A stretch of 64,000 nucleotides of DNA, from the NCBI GenBank assembly GCA_030803735.1, contig JAURUC010000001.1, positions 4,030,001 through 4,094,000 on the forward strand, read 5' to 3'. A program made the translations under genes and the position numbers. The notes under the pieces are model-generated. The model searched no databases. It saw only the letters and a program-made list of their open reading frames with translations, and was not told the origin of the DNA. Of this stretch, positions 27,548-35,578 are shown piece after piece (the stretch's first letter is position 1; each line of letters starts with the position of its first letter). The stretch is from Actinopolyspora lacussalsi. Its GTDB lineage: Bacteria; Actinomycetota; Actinomycetes; Mycobacteriales; Pseudonocardiaceae.

Positions 27548-28411
27548 ATGATGCGCGTCATGAAGGAGAGCCCAACCGCACGCCGACGAGCTCTTGGCCA
27601 AGCGCTGCGTGAACTTCGTATTTCCGCAGGGAAAGGCACCGCTGAGGCAGCAGCGATACTCGAATGCTCCGAGAGCAAGATCCGGAAGATCGAGTACGGA
27701 GATGTACCCACCAAAGTTGCCGAGCGCAATGCACTTGTCGAGGCTTACGGTGCCTCTGATGAGGACAAGTCCGAGATACAGGACTTGGCAAGAGGAGCGA
27801 ACCAACGCGGTTGGTGGCAGAGCTACAAGGGAGCTGTGCCTCGCTGGTTCCGCCGCTATGTCGGGCTGGAGTCAGCCGCTGCGGAGATCCGTACCTACGA
27901 GACGGAGCTGATTCCAGGTCTGCTTCAAACCGCGGACTACGCACACACTCTGATCAACAGCAGCAACCCGGAAATGCCCGCTGACGAAGTGGCGAACAGG
28001 CTCAAGGTTCGTACCGAACGACAGGAACGCCTACTCAACGATGGAGCACGCCTGGTAGCCGTGATCAGTGAAGCCGCCATCCGGAGAATGGTGGGTGGGC
28101 GAGCGGTGATGTCTGATCAACTCGAACTGCTGGTTGATGTCCAACAGCAAGCTCAGGTCGAGGTACAGATCGTTCCCTGCTCGGCTGGGGCTCATCCCGG
28201 AGCCGGTTTTCCGTTCGTGCTGCTCCGCTTCCCCGATGACGTAGCCCCTTCATTGGCTTACACGGAGAGCTTGACCTCAGCCGCTTACCACGATCGTCAG
28301 GCCGATGTGGAAACGTATACGGTGGTGTTCGATCGTCTACGGGCCACTGCGTCGAGTCCTGCGGAGAGTGCGGAGCTGATCCGCAGGGCGGCCCGGGATC
28401 TACAGGCATAG
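27548..28411 (+). CDS. XRE-family regulator with DUF5753 sensor domain
   Basis: 287 residues. N-terminal helix-turn-helix (ALGQALRELRISAGKGTAEA through CSESKIRKIEYGD, residues about 15-60), then the DUF5753 domain with the signature YETELIPGLLQTADYA and EAAIRRMVGG. This is the large actinomycete class that is nearly always followed by a DUF397 gene, as here (20 bases). Such pairs act in development and have been likened to toxin-antitoxin modules. Several Mets cluster at the start (27548, 27551, 27560). Confidence 0.93.
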   Translation: MMRVMKESPTARRRALGQALRELRISAGKGTAEAAAILECSESKIRKIEYGDVPTKVAERNALVEAYGASDEDKSEIQDLARGANQRGWWQSYKGAVPRWFRRYVGLESAAAEIRTYETELIPGLLQTADYAHTLINSSNPEMPADEVANRLKVRTERQERLLNDGARLVAVISEAAIRRMVGGRAVMSDQLELLVDVQQQAQVEVQIVPCSAGAHPGAGFPFVLLRFPDDVAPSLAYTESLTSAAYHDRQADVETYTVVFDRLRATASSPAESAELIRRAARDLQA

Positions 28412-28430
28412 CACGATGAGAGGGTGCGGC

Positions 28431-28631
28431 ATGAGCGAGCTTCACGGCGCCGTGTGGCGCAAGTCAAGCCGCAGCGGAGGAAACGGCGGCAATTGCGTTG
28501 AGGTCGGATTCGCACGCGAAGTGATCGGCGTCCGTGACACCAAGGATCGCGATGGTGGGACTCTCGCGGTTAACAGCACCGCGTGGACCTCGTTCCTCGA
28601 GGCGATCAAAAGCGACCGCCTCGACGGTTGA
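28431..28631 (+). CDS. DUF397 protein
   Basis: 66 residues: WRKSSRSGGNGGNCVEVGF followed by VRDTKDRDGGTLAV and a terminal W..F..AIK segment, the full DUF397 pattern. The ATG at 28431 is preceded by GAGAGGG; the ATG at 28416 is upstream of that ribosome site. It is the partner of the preceding XRE/DUF5753 regulator. Confidence 0.92.
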   Translation: MSELHGAVWRKSSRSGGNGGNCVEVGFAREVIGVRDTKDRDGGTLAVNSTAWTSFLEAIKSDRLDG

Positions 28632-28643
28632 ACCGCTGCCGTG

Positions 28644-28679
28644 AAGTCCCGCTCGGTACACGCCGGGCGGGACTTTTCG
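28644..28679 (+). terminator. Rho-independent-like terminator after DUF397
   Basis: AAGTCCCGCTCGG and CCGGGCGGGACTT form a 13-bp stem (one mismatch) with a 6-base loop, followed by TTCGT, twelve bases after the DUF397 stop codon. Confidence 0.75.
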
Positions 28680-28815
28680 TATCGCTTTCCGCGACACGAG
28701 AGACTCCTGCTTCGCAACCGGACAATTCGGCGCCGGACCGTCCTAGAAGCTCCCCGACAGCTGCCTAGCTGTGCGGCGTTTCGTGCGCTGTCTTGGCCGA
28801 GCGACGAAACAGCGA

Positions 28816-29394
28816 CTACAGTTCGTCGTTCTCGGCCCCGGACGCGAGGTCCGACCAGTGCGCTACCCATCGGTGTGACCGCGTGTGCTCGTGCGGTGTC
28901 GCCGACCGATGGAACTCGCGGTGCAGGTAGTCGACCAGATCGACTCCGTAATGGATGACATCGGTTCGGTGGACCGAGAGAACCGGGTCTCCGCCGCACG
29001 CCGGTGCGGCGGGCATGTACCGGTGGGAGTAGAGGGGGATCAGCTTCGGCCAACGTTCGAGATGTTCACGAGCCCGGCGCTCGGCCAACCGATCATCGAC
29101 CGGGCGCGGCCCCCAGGACACCGGCCAGAAATCATCGTGCAGCACGTCGAGAACCGCGCCCTCCACGGGCCACGTCAGGCGAGTCGACAGCTCCTCGCAT
29201 GTGTCGTGTCGCCAGTCCGGCCAGCCGTCTCCCACCGGCACAGCGCTGGCCAGCAGTGCCGCATGATCCGGGCTGAACTCGAATCCGAACCGCCGCTGGA
29301 CCGCACGGAGTTCGTCTTGGTGCAGGCCGTCGTGCAACGTGACGCCCACTCGACGCAGCAGGGTGATCGCGGTGTTCGCGACATCGACAGTCAT
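28816..29394 (-). CDS. SMI1/KNR4 (SUKH)-like protein
   Basis: 192 residues, soluble, Trp- and His-rich. The N-terminal half (LRAVQRRFGFEFSPDHAALL, then GWPDWR) follows the SUKH pattern in which a Glu/Pro-rich helix precedes the fold. SUKH proteins are often immunity proteins of polymorphic toxins, but many stand alone, as this one does. Assignment is by pattern, not by a verified match. Confidence 0.68.
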   Translation of the reverse strand: MTVDVANTAITLLRRVGVTLHDGLHQDELRAVQRRFGFEFSPDHAALLASAVPVGDGWPDWRHDTCEELSTRLTWPVEGAVLDVLHDDFWPVSWGPRPVDDRLAERRAREHLERWPKLIPLYSHRYMPAAPACGGDPVLSVHRTDVIHYGVDLVDYLHREFHRSATPHEHTRSHRWVAHWSDLASGAENDEL

Positions 29395-29468
29395 CGGAAT
29401 AGCTCAGCGTACCGAGAAGTGACGAGCAACCGATGCGGGCGGAGCCGGTCGCGAGACCGCCACGCGGC

Positions 29469-29609
29469 TCAGGTGTTGGTCACCGCGACGAAGGCTCCCA
29501 CCGTCGTGGCGGTCTGGACCGCCACCCGGACCTGCTCCACGGCCTTGCCGACGGCCTCGCTCACCGCTTTTTCGATGCCGCCCCCGCCCAGGCGGCGTGC
29601 CACCTTCAC
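29469..29609 (-). CDS. Small hypothetical protein, 46 residues
   Basis: Starts at a GTG with GGAGGT eight bases upstream and encodes an alanine/valine-rich amphipathic helix (IEKAVSEAVGKAVEQVRVAV) followed by a short hydrophobic end. The larger open frame reaching to 29789 has no ribosome site and an Arg-rich, unlikely N-terminus. Function unknown; it could be membrane-associated. Confidence 0.5.
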   Translation of the reverse strand: MKVARRLGGGGIEKAVSEAVGKAVEQVRVAVQTATTVGAFVAVTNT

Positions 29610-29807
29610 GGGCGTTGACCTCCGGGGCGCACTACGCGGACACGGGCCTGCCTGTTCGGTGCGTTCGTGGCGACCGCTCCGGGGCACTTCGACGAGCTGA
29701 TAGCCGTCGCCTTTGAAGCGGGGTCCGCCACCGCGCTTCCGTCGCGAACGGTTGCTTGAATTGCATTCAAGTACTAGCCTCCCGTTCAAGTGAACGGAGG
29801 AATGGCA

Positions 29808-30230
29808 GTGGACAAGAGCTCATCGCACGAGATGCCCCCGGACGAAGCGCTCGGACGGGCGGGGCGCATGAGCGAGCTCGCTCGTGACGGCTCCCGCTGG
29901 TTCGGCTACATGCTGATCCTGCTCGGGCTCGTCACGACCGTTTTCTTCGTCGGCCAGGCGCTGACCCAGGGTTGGATCGCCGCCGCGTTCGCGTGGTTGT
30001 ACGCGGCCTGCATCGCCGGACTGTTCTGGTACGTGACCCGGCAACGGGTGGTGAGTCGGGAGACCCCGCGCATCACCCGTGCGGTCACGATCGCCTACGC
30101 ATCGTCGGTGATTCTCACCAGCGTCGTCACCAGCACCTGGTTGGACGACGAACCGCTGTGGCAGTGCCTGCTCGCGCTACTGCCCGCACTGCCGTGCTGG
30201 GCGTCGGCCTGGTGGGTGCTACGTCGATGA
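29808..30230 (+). CDS. Hypothetical four-helix membrane protein
   Basis: About 140 residues with four hydrophobic segments after a hydrophilic N-terminus of 30. No recognised family. GTG at 29808 is chosen since GGAGG is seven bases upstream; the ATG at 29802 would be too close. Its stop overlaps the next gene by four bases (ATGA), giving an operon with the winged-helix regulator and a small membrane peptide. Confidence 0.78.
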   Translation: MDKSSSHEMPPDEALGRAGRMSELARDGSRWFGYMLILLGLVTTVFFVGQALTQGWIAAAFAWLYAACIAGLFWYVTRQRVVSRETPRITRAVTIAYASSVILTSVVTSTWLDDEPLWQCLLALLPALPCWASAWWVLRR

Positions 30231-30553
30231 GCGAGTCGGGGAGTCATCCGCGCCACGCACTGGACCAGCTGATCCACACCCCGGTGCGACTGTCCATCGT
30301 GTCCGCCCTGGCCGAGGCCGAGCAGGTGGAGTTCCGCTTCCTGCGGGACAGCATCGAAGTCAGCGACTCGCTGCTGGCCAAGCACCTCGCCACGCTCGAG
30401 GAGGCGGACTACATCACGGCGGTGAAGGGACACGTGCTGCGCAGGCCGCGCACGTGGTACTCGCTCACCGCGAACGGCAGGCGGGCCTTCGACGACTACC
30501 TGGCCGCCCTGCGCCGAATTGTCGACCACCACGCCGAGGAGGAGAGGTCTTGA
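30227..30553 (+). CDS. Winged-helix transcriptional regulator
   Basis: 108 residues of the ArsR/MarR-like PF13601 type: IHTPVRLSIVSALAEAE, the recognition helix SLLAKHLATLEEADYI, and the wing KGHVLRRPRTWYSLT. One-domain dimeric DNA-binding protein. It is coupled to the membrane protein upstream by ATGA and to the small peptide downstream by TTGA; this membrane-protein/regulator arrangement is common in actinomycetes, where the regulator probably controls its own operon. Confidence 0.88.
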   Translation: MSESGSHPRHALDQLIHTPVRLSIVSALAEAEQVEFRFLRDSIEVSDSLLAKHLATLEEADYITAVKGHVLRRPRTWYSLTANGRRAFDDYLAALRRIVDHHAEEERS

Positions 30554-30666
30554 CGACTGAACAGGTGTCCGGTGTGGCGTTCTCCCCGTCACTCGGCTTC
30601 GTGCTCGCGGCGGTGCTCACCGTGCTCGCCACCCGGGTGTTCAGCTGGGACACCGACAACCGCTGA
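30550..30666 (+). CDS. Small single-helix membrane peptide, 38 residues
   Basis: A TTG start overlaps the regulator's stop codon (TTGA) and has GGAGAGG upstream. The product has one hydrophobic helix (LGFVLAAVLTVLATRVFSW) and a polar end. The overlap and ribosome site argue for real, coupled translation. Function unknown. Confidence 0.6.
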   Translation: MTTEQVSGVAFSPSLGFVLAAVLTVLATRVFSWDTDNR

Positions 30667-30727
30667 CCGCGGCCGAACCGGTTTCCGCCGGGAATGACAA
30701 CCGAGCCGTCCGGCGGGTCGTTACGGT

Positions 30728-32065
30728 GTGAACGTGTCCGGCAACCAGCCCAGCGTTCCTCGTACGGCCGATCGTGACGCCCCGTCGGCGACTCCGACGG
30801 AACTGCCCGCCGTGCACGAGGCGTGGTTGCCCAGGGAGCACCCGCTGCACCGCCCCCGACACGGTGCCAAGCAGTACATCGCGCTGGCCTGTGTCTTGCT
30901 GTTCTTCGCCGCGCCGGTGCTGTCCTGGACCCTCGGAGCCCGGGCGGAACGAATCGAGAACCGCGAACTCGCCTCCTTCCCCAGCGTCACCGAGGGATGG
31001 GGGTTCTTCACCGGGCTGAACGACTGGGCGAGCGATCGCCTTGCGTTCCGCCCCCAGGCGGTCGACGCCGTCGAAGGCATCAGCGAGGGAGTGTTCGGCG
31101 AACCGGCCCCGCACGGTTCCGACTCCGGGGGACCCCCCGGGGTCGGAGGTGGTGGCGCGGACCAGCAGCGTTCCACCAAGCCGGACCCCGAGCTCTTTCC
31201 CGACGTGGTTCGGGGTGAGGAAGGGTGGCTCTTCCTGGGCCACGACGTGTCGTACAAGTGCCTGCCCGACATGGAACTGGACCGCGTCGTCGCCGGGCTG
31301 CGCCGCTGGCGTTCGGTGGTGGAGGAGTCAGGCCGCGAGTTCCGACTGGTCATTGCCCCTGACAAGTCCACCGTGTACTCCGAGCACATGCCAGACGAGT
31401 ACGTGGGGCGTGACTGCATGCGAGAGCTGCGCTCGGAGTTCTGGCGACGTGTGCCCCGAGCCACCGGGGCGATCGACATGCGCCCCACGCTGCGCGAGCT
31501 CGACCGGCGCCGCGACGAACCCGTCTTCACCAAACTCGACACCCACTGGCGGCACGCCGGAGGGCTGGCGATGGTTCGCCGGTTGGCGGAGTCGCTGCGG
31601 CCAGGTGTGACCGACAGCTGGGAGGTGGAGCCGGGCAGGACCTACCGGCACCGCGCGGACATCCCCGAGCTGGTGGGCGAGAACCGGGAATGGACCGTGC
31701 GGTCCTATTCGCTGGCCCCGGACGGCGGGGCCGACAACACGCGGTTCGTCGGCAGCGACTTCCACGAGCCGCTGCACCTGGAGTCGAGCGCGCGGCCGGG
31801 GATGATCGACGAACCCACGAGGATGATCGCGGACTCGTTCACCCAGTTCGCCAGTCCCTACCTGGCGGCCTCCTTCGCCGACATCACCATCGCGCACCCG
31901 GACCACGTGCTCACCGACCCCGAGCGAACGGGACGCATGCTCGCCGAGGGCGAGGTGGTCACCTTCGAACTGTCGGAGCGGTTCCTGGCGGGTGGGAGGT
32001 ACGCGATGCTCGCCCCGGACATGGCCGAGCAAGTCGGCCGGATCCTCAAGCGCAACCCCGTGTGA
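30728..32065 (+). CDS. AlgX/AlgJ-like SGNH O-acetyltransferase-related protein
   Basis: 445 residues. One N-terminal transmembrane helix (about residues 52-70) anchors an extracytoplasmic SGNH-like domain with EEGWLFLGHDVSYKC, LVIAPDKSTVYSEHMP and the catalytic-type KLDTHWRHAGG (Asp-x-His). AlgJ/AlgX proteins take acetyl groups passed by an MBOAT partner and put them on a surface polymer. The only MBOAT nearby is at 21351. GTG start; a second in-frame GTG lies two codons on. Confidence 0.87.
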   Translation: MNVSGNQPSVPRTADRDAPSATPTELPAVHEAWLPREHPLHRPRHGAKQYIALACVLLFFAAPVLSWTLGARAERIENRELASFPSVTEGWGFFTGLNDWASDRLAFRPQAVDAVEGISEGVFGEPAPHGSDSGGPPGVGGGGADQQRSTKPDPELFPDVVRGEEGWLFLGHDVSYKCLPDMELDRVVAGLRRWRSVVEESGREFRLVIAPDKSTVYSEHMPDEYVGRDCMRELRSEFWRRVPRATGAIDMRPTLRELDRRRDEPVFTKLDTHWRHAGGLAMVRRLAESLRPGVTDSWEVEPGRTYRHRADIPELVGENREWTVRSYSLAPDGGADNTRFVGSDFHEPLHLESSARPGMIDEPTRMIADSFTQFASPYLAASFADITIAHPDHVLTDPERTGRMLAEGEVVTFELSERFLAGGRYAMLAPDMAEQVGRILKRNPV

Positions 32066-32099
32066 GGGTCCGTCGGGTCGGCCTGCGGGGCGGTGCGAG

Positions 32100-32364
32100 T
32101 AGCGGAACCTCGCGCACGGCTCTCGCTGCGGGGAGGCCCGACATCGGGTGGACAACTGTGGTGGTGCTTGTCCGGGTGGCCGGTTAGCCGGCACGTGAGT
32201 CGGCGCCTTGCGGCGTTGGGCCGGCTCTTGAGTAGCGACCTACGCGGCGAGCGGCCCGGCCTTGCAATGCATCCGACTCACGCACCGGGGGCCCATGCGC
32301 GCGATCCGCATGGTCCCGTTTCGGCAGCGGTCCCGAGAGTGGCGATTTCTCGCGAAATGTACGC
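32100..32364 (+). repeat. Dispersed intergenic repeat, divergent copy D
   Basis: Starts AGCGGAACCTCGCGCACGG and GGCCCGACATCGGGTGG like copies A-C, and ends in the palindrome GCGATTTCTCGCGAAATG. The middle 130 bases differ from the other copies, as if replaced or expanded. It fills the 403-base gap between two convergent genes. Confidence 0.7.
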
Positions 32365-32394
32365 GGGGGAGCGGTGACCAACCACGCGGAGCGA

Positions 32395-32440
32395 CCGCAC
32401 GAGGCCGACCGCATGAGGCCGAGCACACGAGGCCGACCGC
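32395..32440. repeat. 14-bp direct repeats, about three units
   Basis: CCGCACGAGGCCGA, CCGCATGAGGCCGA and GCACACGAGGCCGA in tandem, with a fourth partial unit. They lie just beyond the 3' end of the zinc permease gene. No function is evident. Confidence 0.6.
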
Positions 32441-32468
32441 GCGAGCGAGTTCCGCCCCGAGCTCCGGG

Positions 32469-33353
32469 TCACACCGCGGCGGCGGAGCTCCCCCTGGTCA
32501 ACCGGTTCACGCGCAGGCCGCCGACCACCCGGCACACCAGGTAGATGCCGAACGAGACGGCCGTGACGAACGCGCTCACCGGCACGCCCGGAGCCAGCGA
32601 CAGCAGGATCCCGCCGACGGCCGCGACCTCGGCGAAGACCACCGACAGCAGCGTCGCCTTCACCGGGCTGGCCGTCACCCGCATGGCCGCCGCACCGGGG
32701 GTGACCATCAACGCCATCACCAGCAGCGCTCCCACCACGTGCACCCCGAGCGCGGTGGCGATCCCCACCAGCAGCGCGAACACCGGTGTCAGCAGTCCGG
32801 TCGGCACACCCCGCGCCGCGGCCACCTCCGAGTCGACGCTGGCGAACAGCAGCGGGCGGTACAGCAGGGCGGTCACCAGCAGCACCACCAGCGCGGCCAC
32901 ACCGAGCAGGGTGACGTCGGCCGAGCTCACCCCGACGATCTGCCCCACCAGCAGGGTGAACTTGTTCGAGGCGCGTTCGGGGTTCATCCACAGCAGCAGC
33001 ACTCCCAGACCCAGCCCGAACGAGAGCACGGCGCCGATCACCGAGTCGCGCTCGGTCTCGCGTTGCCCCAGCAGCCCGAGCAGCAGCGCCGCGACCACCG
33101 CCCCGGCCAGCGCACCCACCGTCACGCCGACACCGATCAGCAACGCCGCCGCGGCTCCGGTGAACGCGAGCTCGGCGGTGCCGTGCACGGCGAAGGACAT
33201 CTTCCTGGTGACCACCAGCGGCGCCAGCACGCCGGAGACCAGCCCCAGCGCCGCCGCTGCCAGCAGGGCCTGCTGCACGAAGGGGTAGCCGAGCAGCTCA
33301 CCGGTGAGGCCGAAGTCGAATATCCTGCTCAGCGCGTCCAGCAGCCGGTTCAT
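32469..33353 (-). CDS. znuB: Zinc ABC transporter permease
   Basis: 294 residues with eight or nine membrane helices, of the ABC-3 (ZnuB/AdcB) family: LVVTRKMSFAVHGTAELAFTG near residue 50 and VGALLVMALMVTPGAAAM near 215. Last gene of znuA-znuC-znuB; its ATG overlaps the znuC stop (ATGA). Zinc rather than manganese is inferred from the Zur-like site and the His-rich binding protein. Confidence 0.94.
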   Translation of the reverse strand: MNRLLDALSRIFDFGLTGELLGYPFVQQALLAAAALGLVSGVLAPLVVTRKMSFAVHGTAELAFTGAAAALLIGVGVTVGALAGAVVAALLLGLLGQRETERDSVIGAVLSFGLGLGVLLLWMNPERASNKFTLLVGQIVGVSSADVTLLGVAALVVLLVTALLYRPLLFASVDSEVAAARGVPTGLLTPVFALLVGIATALGVHVVGALLVMALMVTPGAAAMRVTASPVKATLLSVVFAEVAAVGGILLSLAPGVPVSAFVTAVSFGIYLVCRVVGGLRVNRLTRGSSAAAV

Positions 33354-34237
33354 GCCTCGCCCCCCTCGTGCACGTGGTGGTCCTGCTCGTTCTCGGCCCC
33401 CGCCACGACGAGGCGGCCTCCGACCCTGGCGACCTCGACCTCGGTTCCGTACAGTTCGGACAGCGTCGTCGAGTTCATCACCTCGTCGGGGGTGCCGATC
33501 CGGAATCCGCCGTTGACCAGGTACAGCACCCGGTCCACCAGCGGCAGCACCGGGTTGATCTCGTGGGTCACGAACAGCGCCGCCGCCCCGGTGGTCCTGG
33601 TCTGGCGGCCGATCAGTTCACTGACCCGGCGCTGGTGCGAGGGGTCCAGCGAGAGCAGCGGTTCGTCGCACAGCAGCACGTCCGGTTCGGACACGATGGC
33701 CTGCGCGATCCGCAGCCGTTGCTGCTCCCCGCCGGAGAGCAGCCCCAGGGGGGTCTTGGCGTAGTCGGTGGCATCCACGGCGCGCAGTGCCTCGCGCACC
33801 CGGCGCGCCCGCGCGGCGCGGTGCCGCAGACCGATGCCCCAGCGGTGTCCGTCCAGCCCGAGCCCGACCAGGTCGTTGCCGCGCATGGTGAGGCTGTTCT
33901 GCAGTGAGCGTTGTTGCGGGATGTAGCCGATCCGGTCGTTGCCCCGGTACGCGGGTTCGCCCGCGATGCGTACCGAGCCACTACTCAGCGGGGCCAGTCC
34001 CAGCAGCACGCGCAGCAGGCTGGTCTTGCCCGCGCCGTTCGGGCCGAGCACCGCGAGGAACTCGCCGGGGGACACGTCGAGATCCAGGCCCCGCCACAGC
34101 TCGCGCGGGCCGTAGGAGAGCGCCGCGTCGCGCAACCGCACGGCGGGGGGCCGCTCCCGGCCGGTCGTGGTCTCGTCGGGTCGTGTCTCGTCGGTGCGGT
34201 GCTCGGTCGGCTCCGTCGACGGCTGCGGTCGCTGCAC
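33350..34237 (-). CDS. znuC: Zinc ABC transporter ATP-binding protein
   Basis: 295 residues with Walker A GPNGAGKTSL, signature LLSGGEQQRLRIAQA, Walker B VLLCDEPLLSLDP and H-loop His in FVTHEI. A 30-residue Thr/Glu/Arg-rich N-terminal extension precedes the ATPase. The GTG start directly follows the znuA stop codon with no gap, so translation is coupled. Confidence 0.94.
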   Translation of the reverse strand: MQRPQPSTEPTEHRTDETRPDETTTGRERPPAVRLRDAALSYGPRELWRGLDLDVSPGEFLAVLGPNGAGKTSLLRVLLGLAPLSSGSVRIAGEPAYRGNDRIGYIPQQRSLQNSLTMRGNDLVGLGLDGHRWGIGLRHRAARARRVREALRAVDATDYAKTPLGLLSGGEQQRLRIAQAIVSEPDVLLCDEPLLSLDPSHQRRVSELIGRQTRTTGAAALFVTHEINPVLPLVDRVLYLVNGGFRIGTPDEVMNSTTLSELYGTEVEVARVGGRLVVAGAENEQDHHVHEGGEA

Positions 34238-35395
34238 TTACTGCCCCCCGGTTCCCGCGGTGTTGTCGTCGAGCGCGGTGTCCAGCGCGGTTACCCGGCC
34301 GGACAGCCACTCCGAGTACGTCCGGTCGTCGGGCAGCGTCTCCGGCATGGCGACCACGGGGATGCCGTTGTTCCGGGCGCGCTCGGTGATCCGTTCCGTC
34401 AGTGGGGAGGCGGTCTGCGGGTTGTGGATCAGCGCGGCCGGCCTGCCCGAGCCGACGAGTTCCTGCAGCTCCGCCACGGTGGCCGCCGCCGGGTCGTTGC
34501 CCGCCTCCACCGTGCGCACGAACGAGTCGGGTGTGATGTCGGTCAGTCCCGCGTTCTCCAGCAGGTGGTCGGCCACCGGGGCGGTGGTCATCACCTCGGT
34601 GCCGTGGTGCTCGTTCCGCAGCTCGGTGATGTTCCGCTCGATCTCGTCGAGCCTGTCGCCGAACTGGGTGGCGTTGCGCTCGAATCTCTCGGCCCGATCC
34701 GGGCGGAGTTCGCCGAGCCGAGCGGCGATGCGCTCGGCGACGAGCCGCGCGGCCTCCGGGTCGTACCAGACGTGTTCGTTGCCGGAGTGCTGGTGGCCGT
34801 GCCCGGATTCGGCGTGCTCGTGGCCCTGTTCGGACTCGGTGTGCTGGTGTTCCGATTCGGTGTGTTCGTGGCCGTGCTCGTGACTCTGCTCGGATTCCGC
34901 GTGCTGCTGGGCGGAGCCGGGGGGTGAGCTCGATTCGCTCTCGGAGTGGCCGCCCGCACCGGAATGGCCGCCCGACCCGGGGTCACCGCCCGACTCTGCC
35001 ACGCTCACCGCTTCGATGCCGTCGGTGGTCCCGTCGCCGTCGCTGAGCAGTTGGCTGACGAAGGCGTCGTAACCACCGCCGTTGTAGACGACGAGGTCGG
35101 CGCGGTCGAGCCGGGCAGCGTCGCGCGGGGTGCTCTCGTACGAGTGGGGATCGGCCTCTTCGCTGTTGATGATCGACTCGACCTCGGCCTCGTCGCCGGC
35201 GACGGCCTTCGCCACGCCCGCCCACATGTCCGTGGAGGCCACCACGGTGGGTTTGCCGCCCTCCGAGGTGCCGCCGGTGCCGCTGCCGCAGGCACCGAGC
35301 AGCAGCGTAGCGGCTGTCAGCCCGGCTAACGCCGTTACGCCGCCCGCGCGATGGCTTCCGGCACGTCCGTGGTGGCAACTACGCGGTGTGTTCAC
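34238..35395 (-). CDS. znuA: Zinc-binding lipoprotein, ABC transporter solute-binding protein
   Basis: 385 residues. Signal peptide with lipobox LLLGACGS (Cys near 35). Cluster A-I metal-binding domain in two lobes, with DPHSYESTP and NEHVWYDPEAARLVA carrying ligands. Between them, residues about 135-195, is a long His/Glu/Ser loop (EHGHEHTESEHQHTESE), the mark of zinc rather than manganese proteins. GTG start with CAGGAG five bases upstream. First gene of the operon, behind a Zur-like box. Confidence 0.94.
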   Translation of the reverse strand: MNTPRSCHHGRAGSHRAGGVTALAGLTAATLLLGACGSGTGGTSEGGKPTVVASTDMWAGVAKAVAGDEAEVESIINSEEADPHSYESTPRDAARLDRADLVVYNGGGYDAFVSQLLSDGDGTTDGIEAVSVAESGGDPGSGGHSGAGGHSESESSSPPGSAQQHAESEQSHEHGHEHTESEHQHTESEQGHEHAESGHGHQHSGNEHVWYDPEAARLVAERIAARLGELRPDRAERFERNATQFGDRLDEIERNITELRNEHHGTEVMTTAPVADHLLENAGLTDITPDSFVRTVEAGNDPAAATVAELQELVGSGRPAALIHNPQTASPLTERITERARNNGIPVVAMPETLPDDRTYSEWLSGRVTALDTALDDNTAGTGGQ

Positions 35396-35438
35396 GAAGA
35401 CTCCTGCTTGCCGGATCGTGTCAACCGACTCGACCGCT

Positions 35439-35456
35439 AATGGAAATCATTATCGA
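35439..35456 (-). promoter_or_regulatory. Zur box upstream of znuACB
   Basis: On the operon strand the sequence is GATAATGATTTCCATTA, close to the actinobacterial Zur consensus (TGAAAATGATTTTCA-type). It lies 43 bases before the znuA start, where bound Zur would block transcription in zinc-replete cells. Confidence 0.72.
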
Positions 35457-35578
35457 TTGGAGTCTACGCGCCGTCGTGGGCGGGCTTCCACCCAGTACCC
35501 GTTCGGATGACATGAGCACGGACACGCGTGCCCGGTGGTTTCGATCCGAGCGGGCACGCGAGTTCGGCCACGGGAGTG

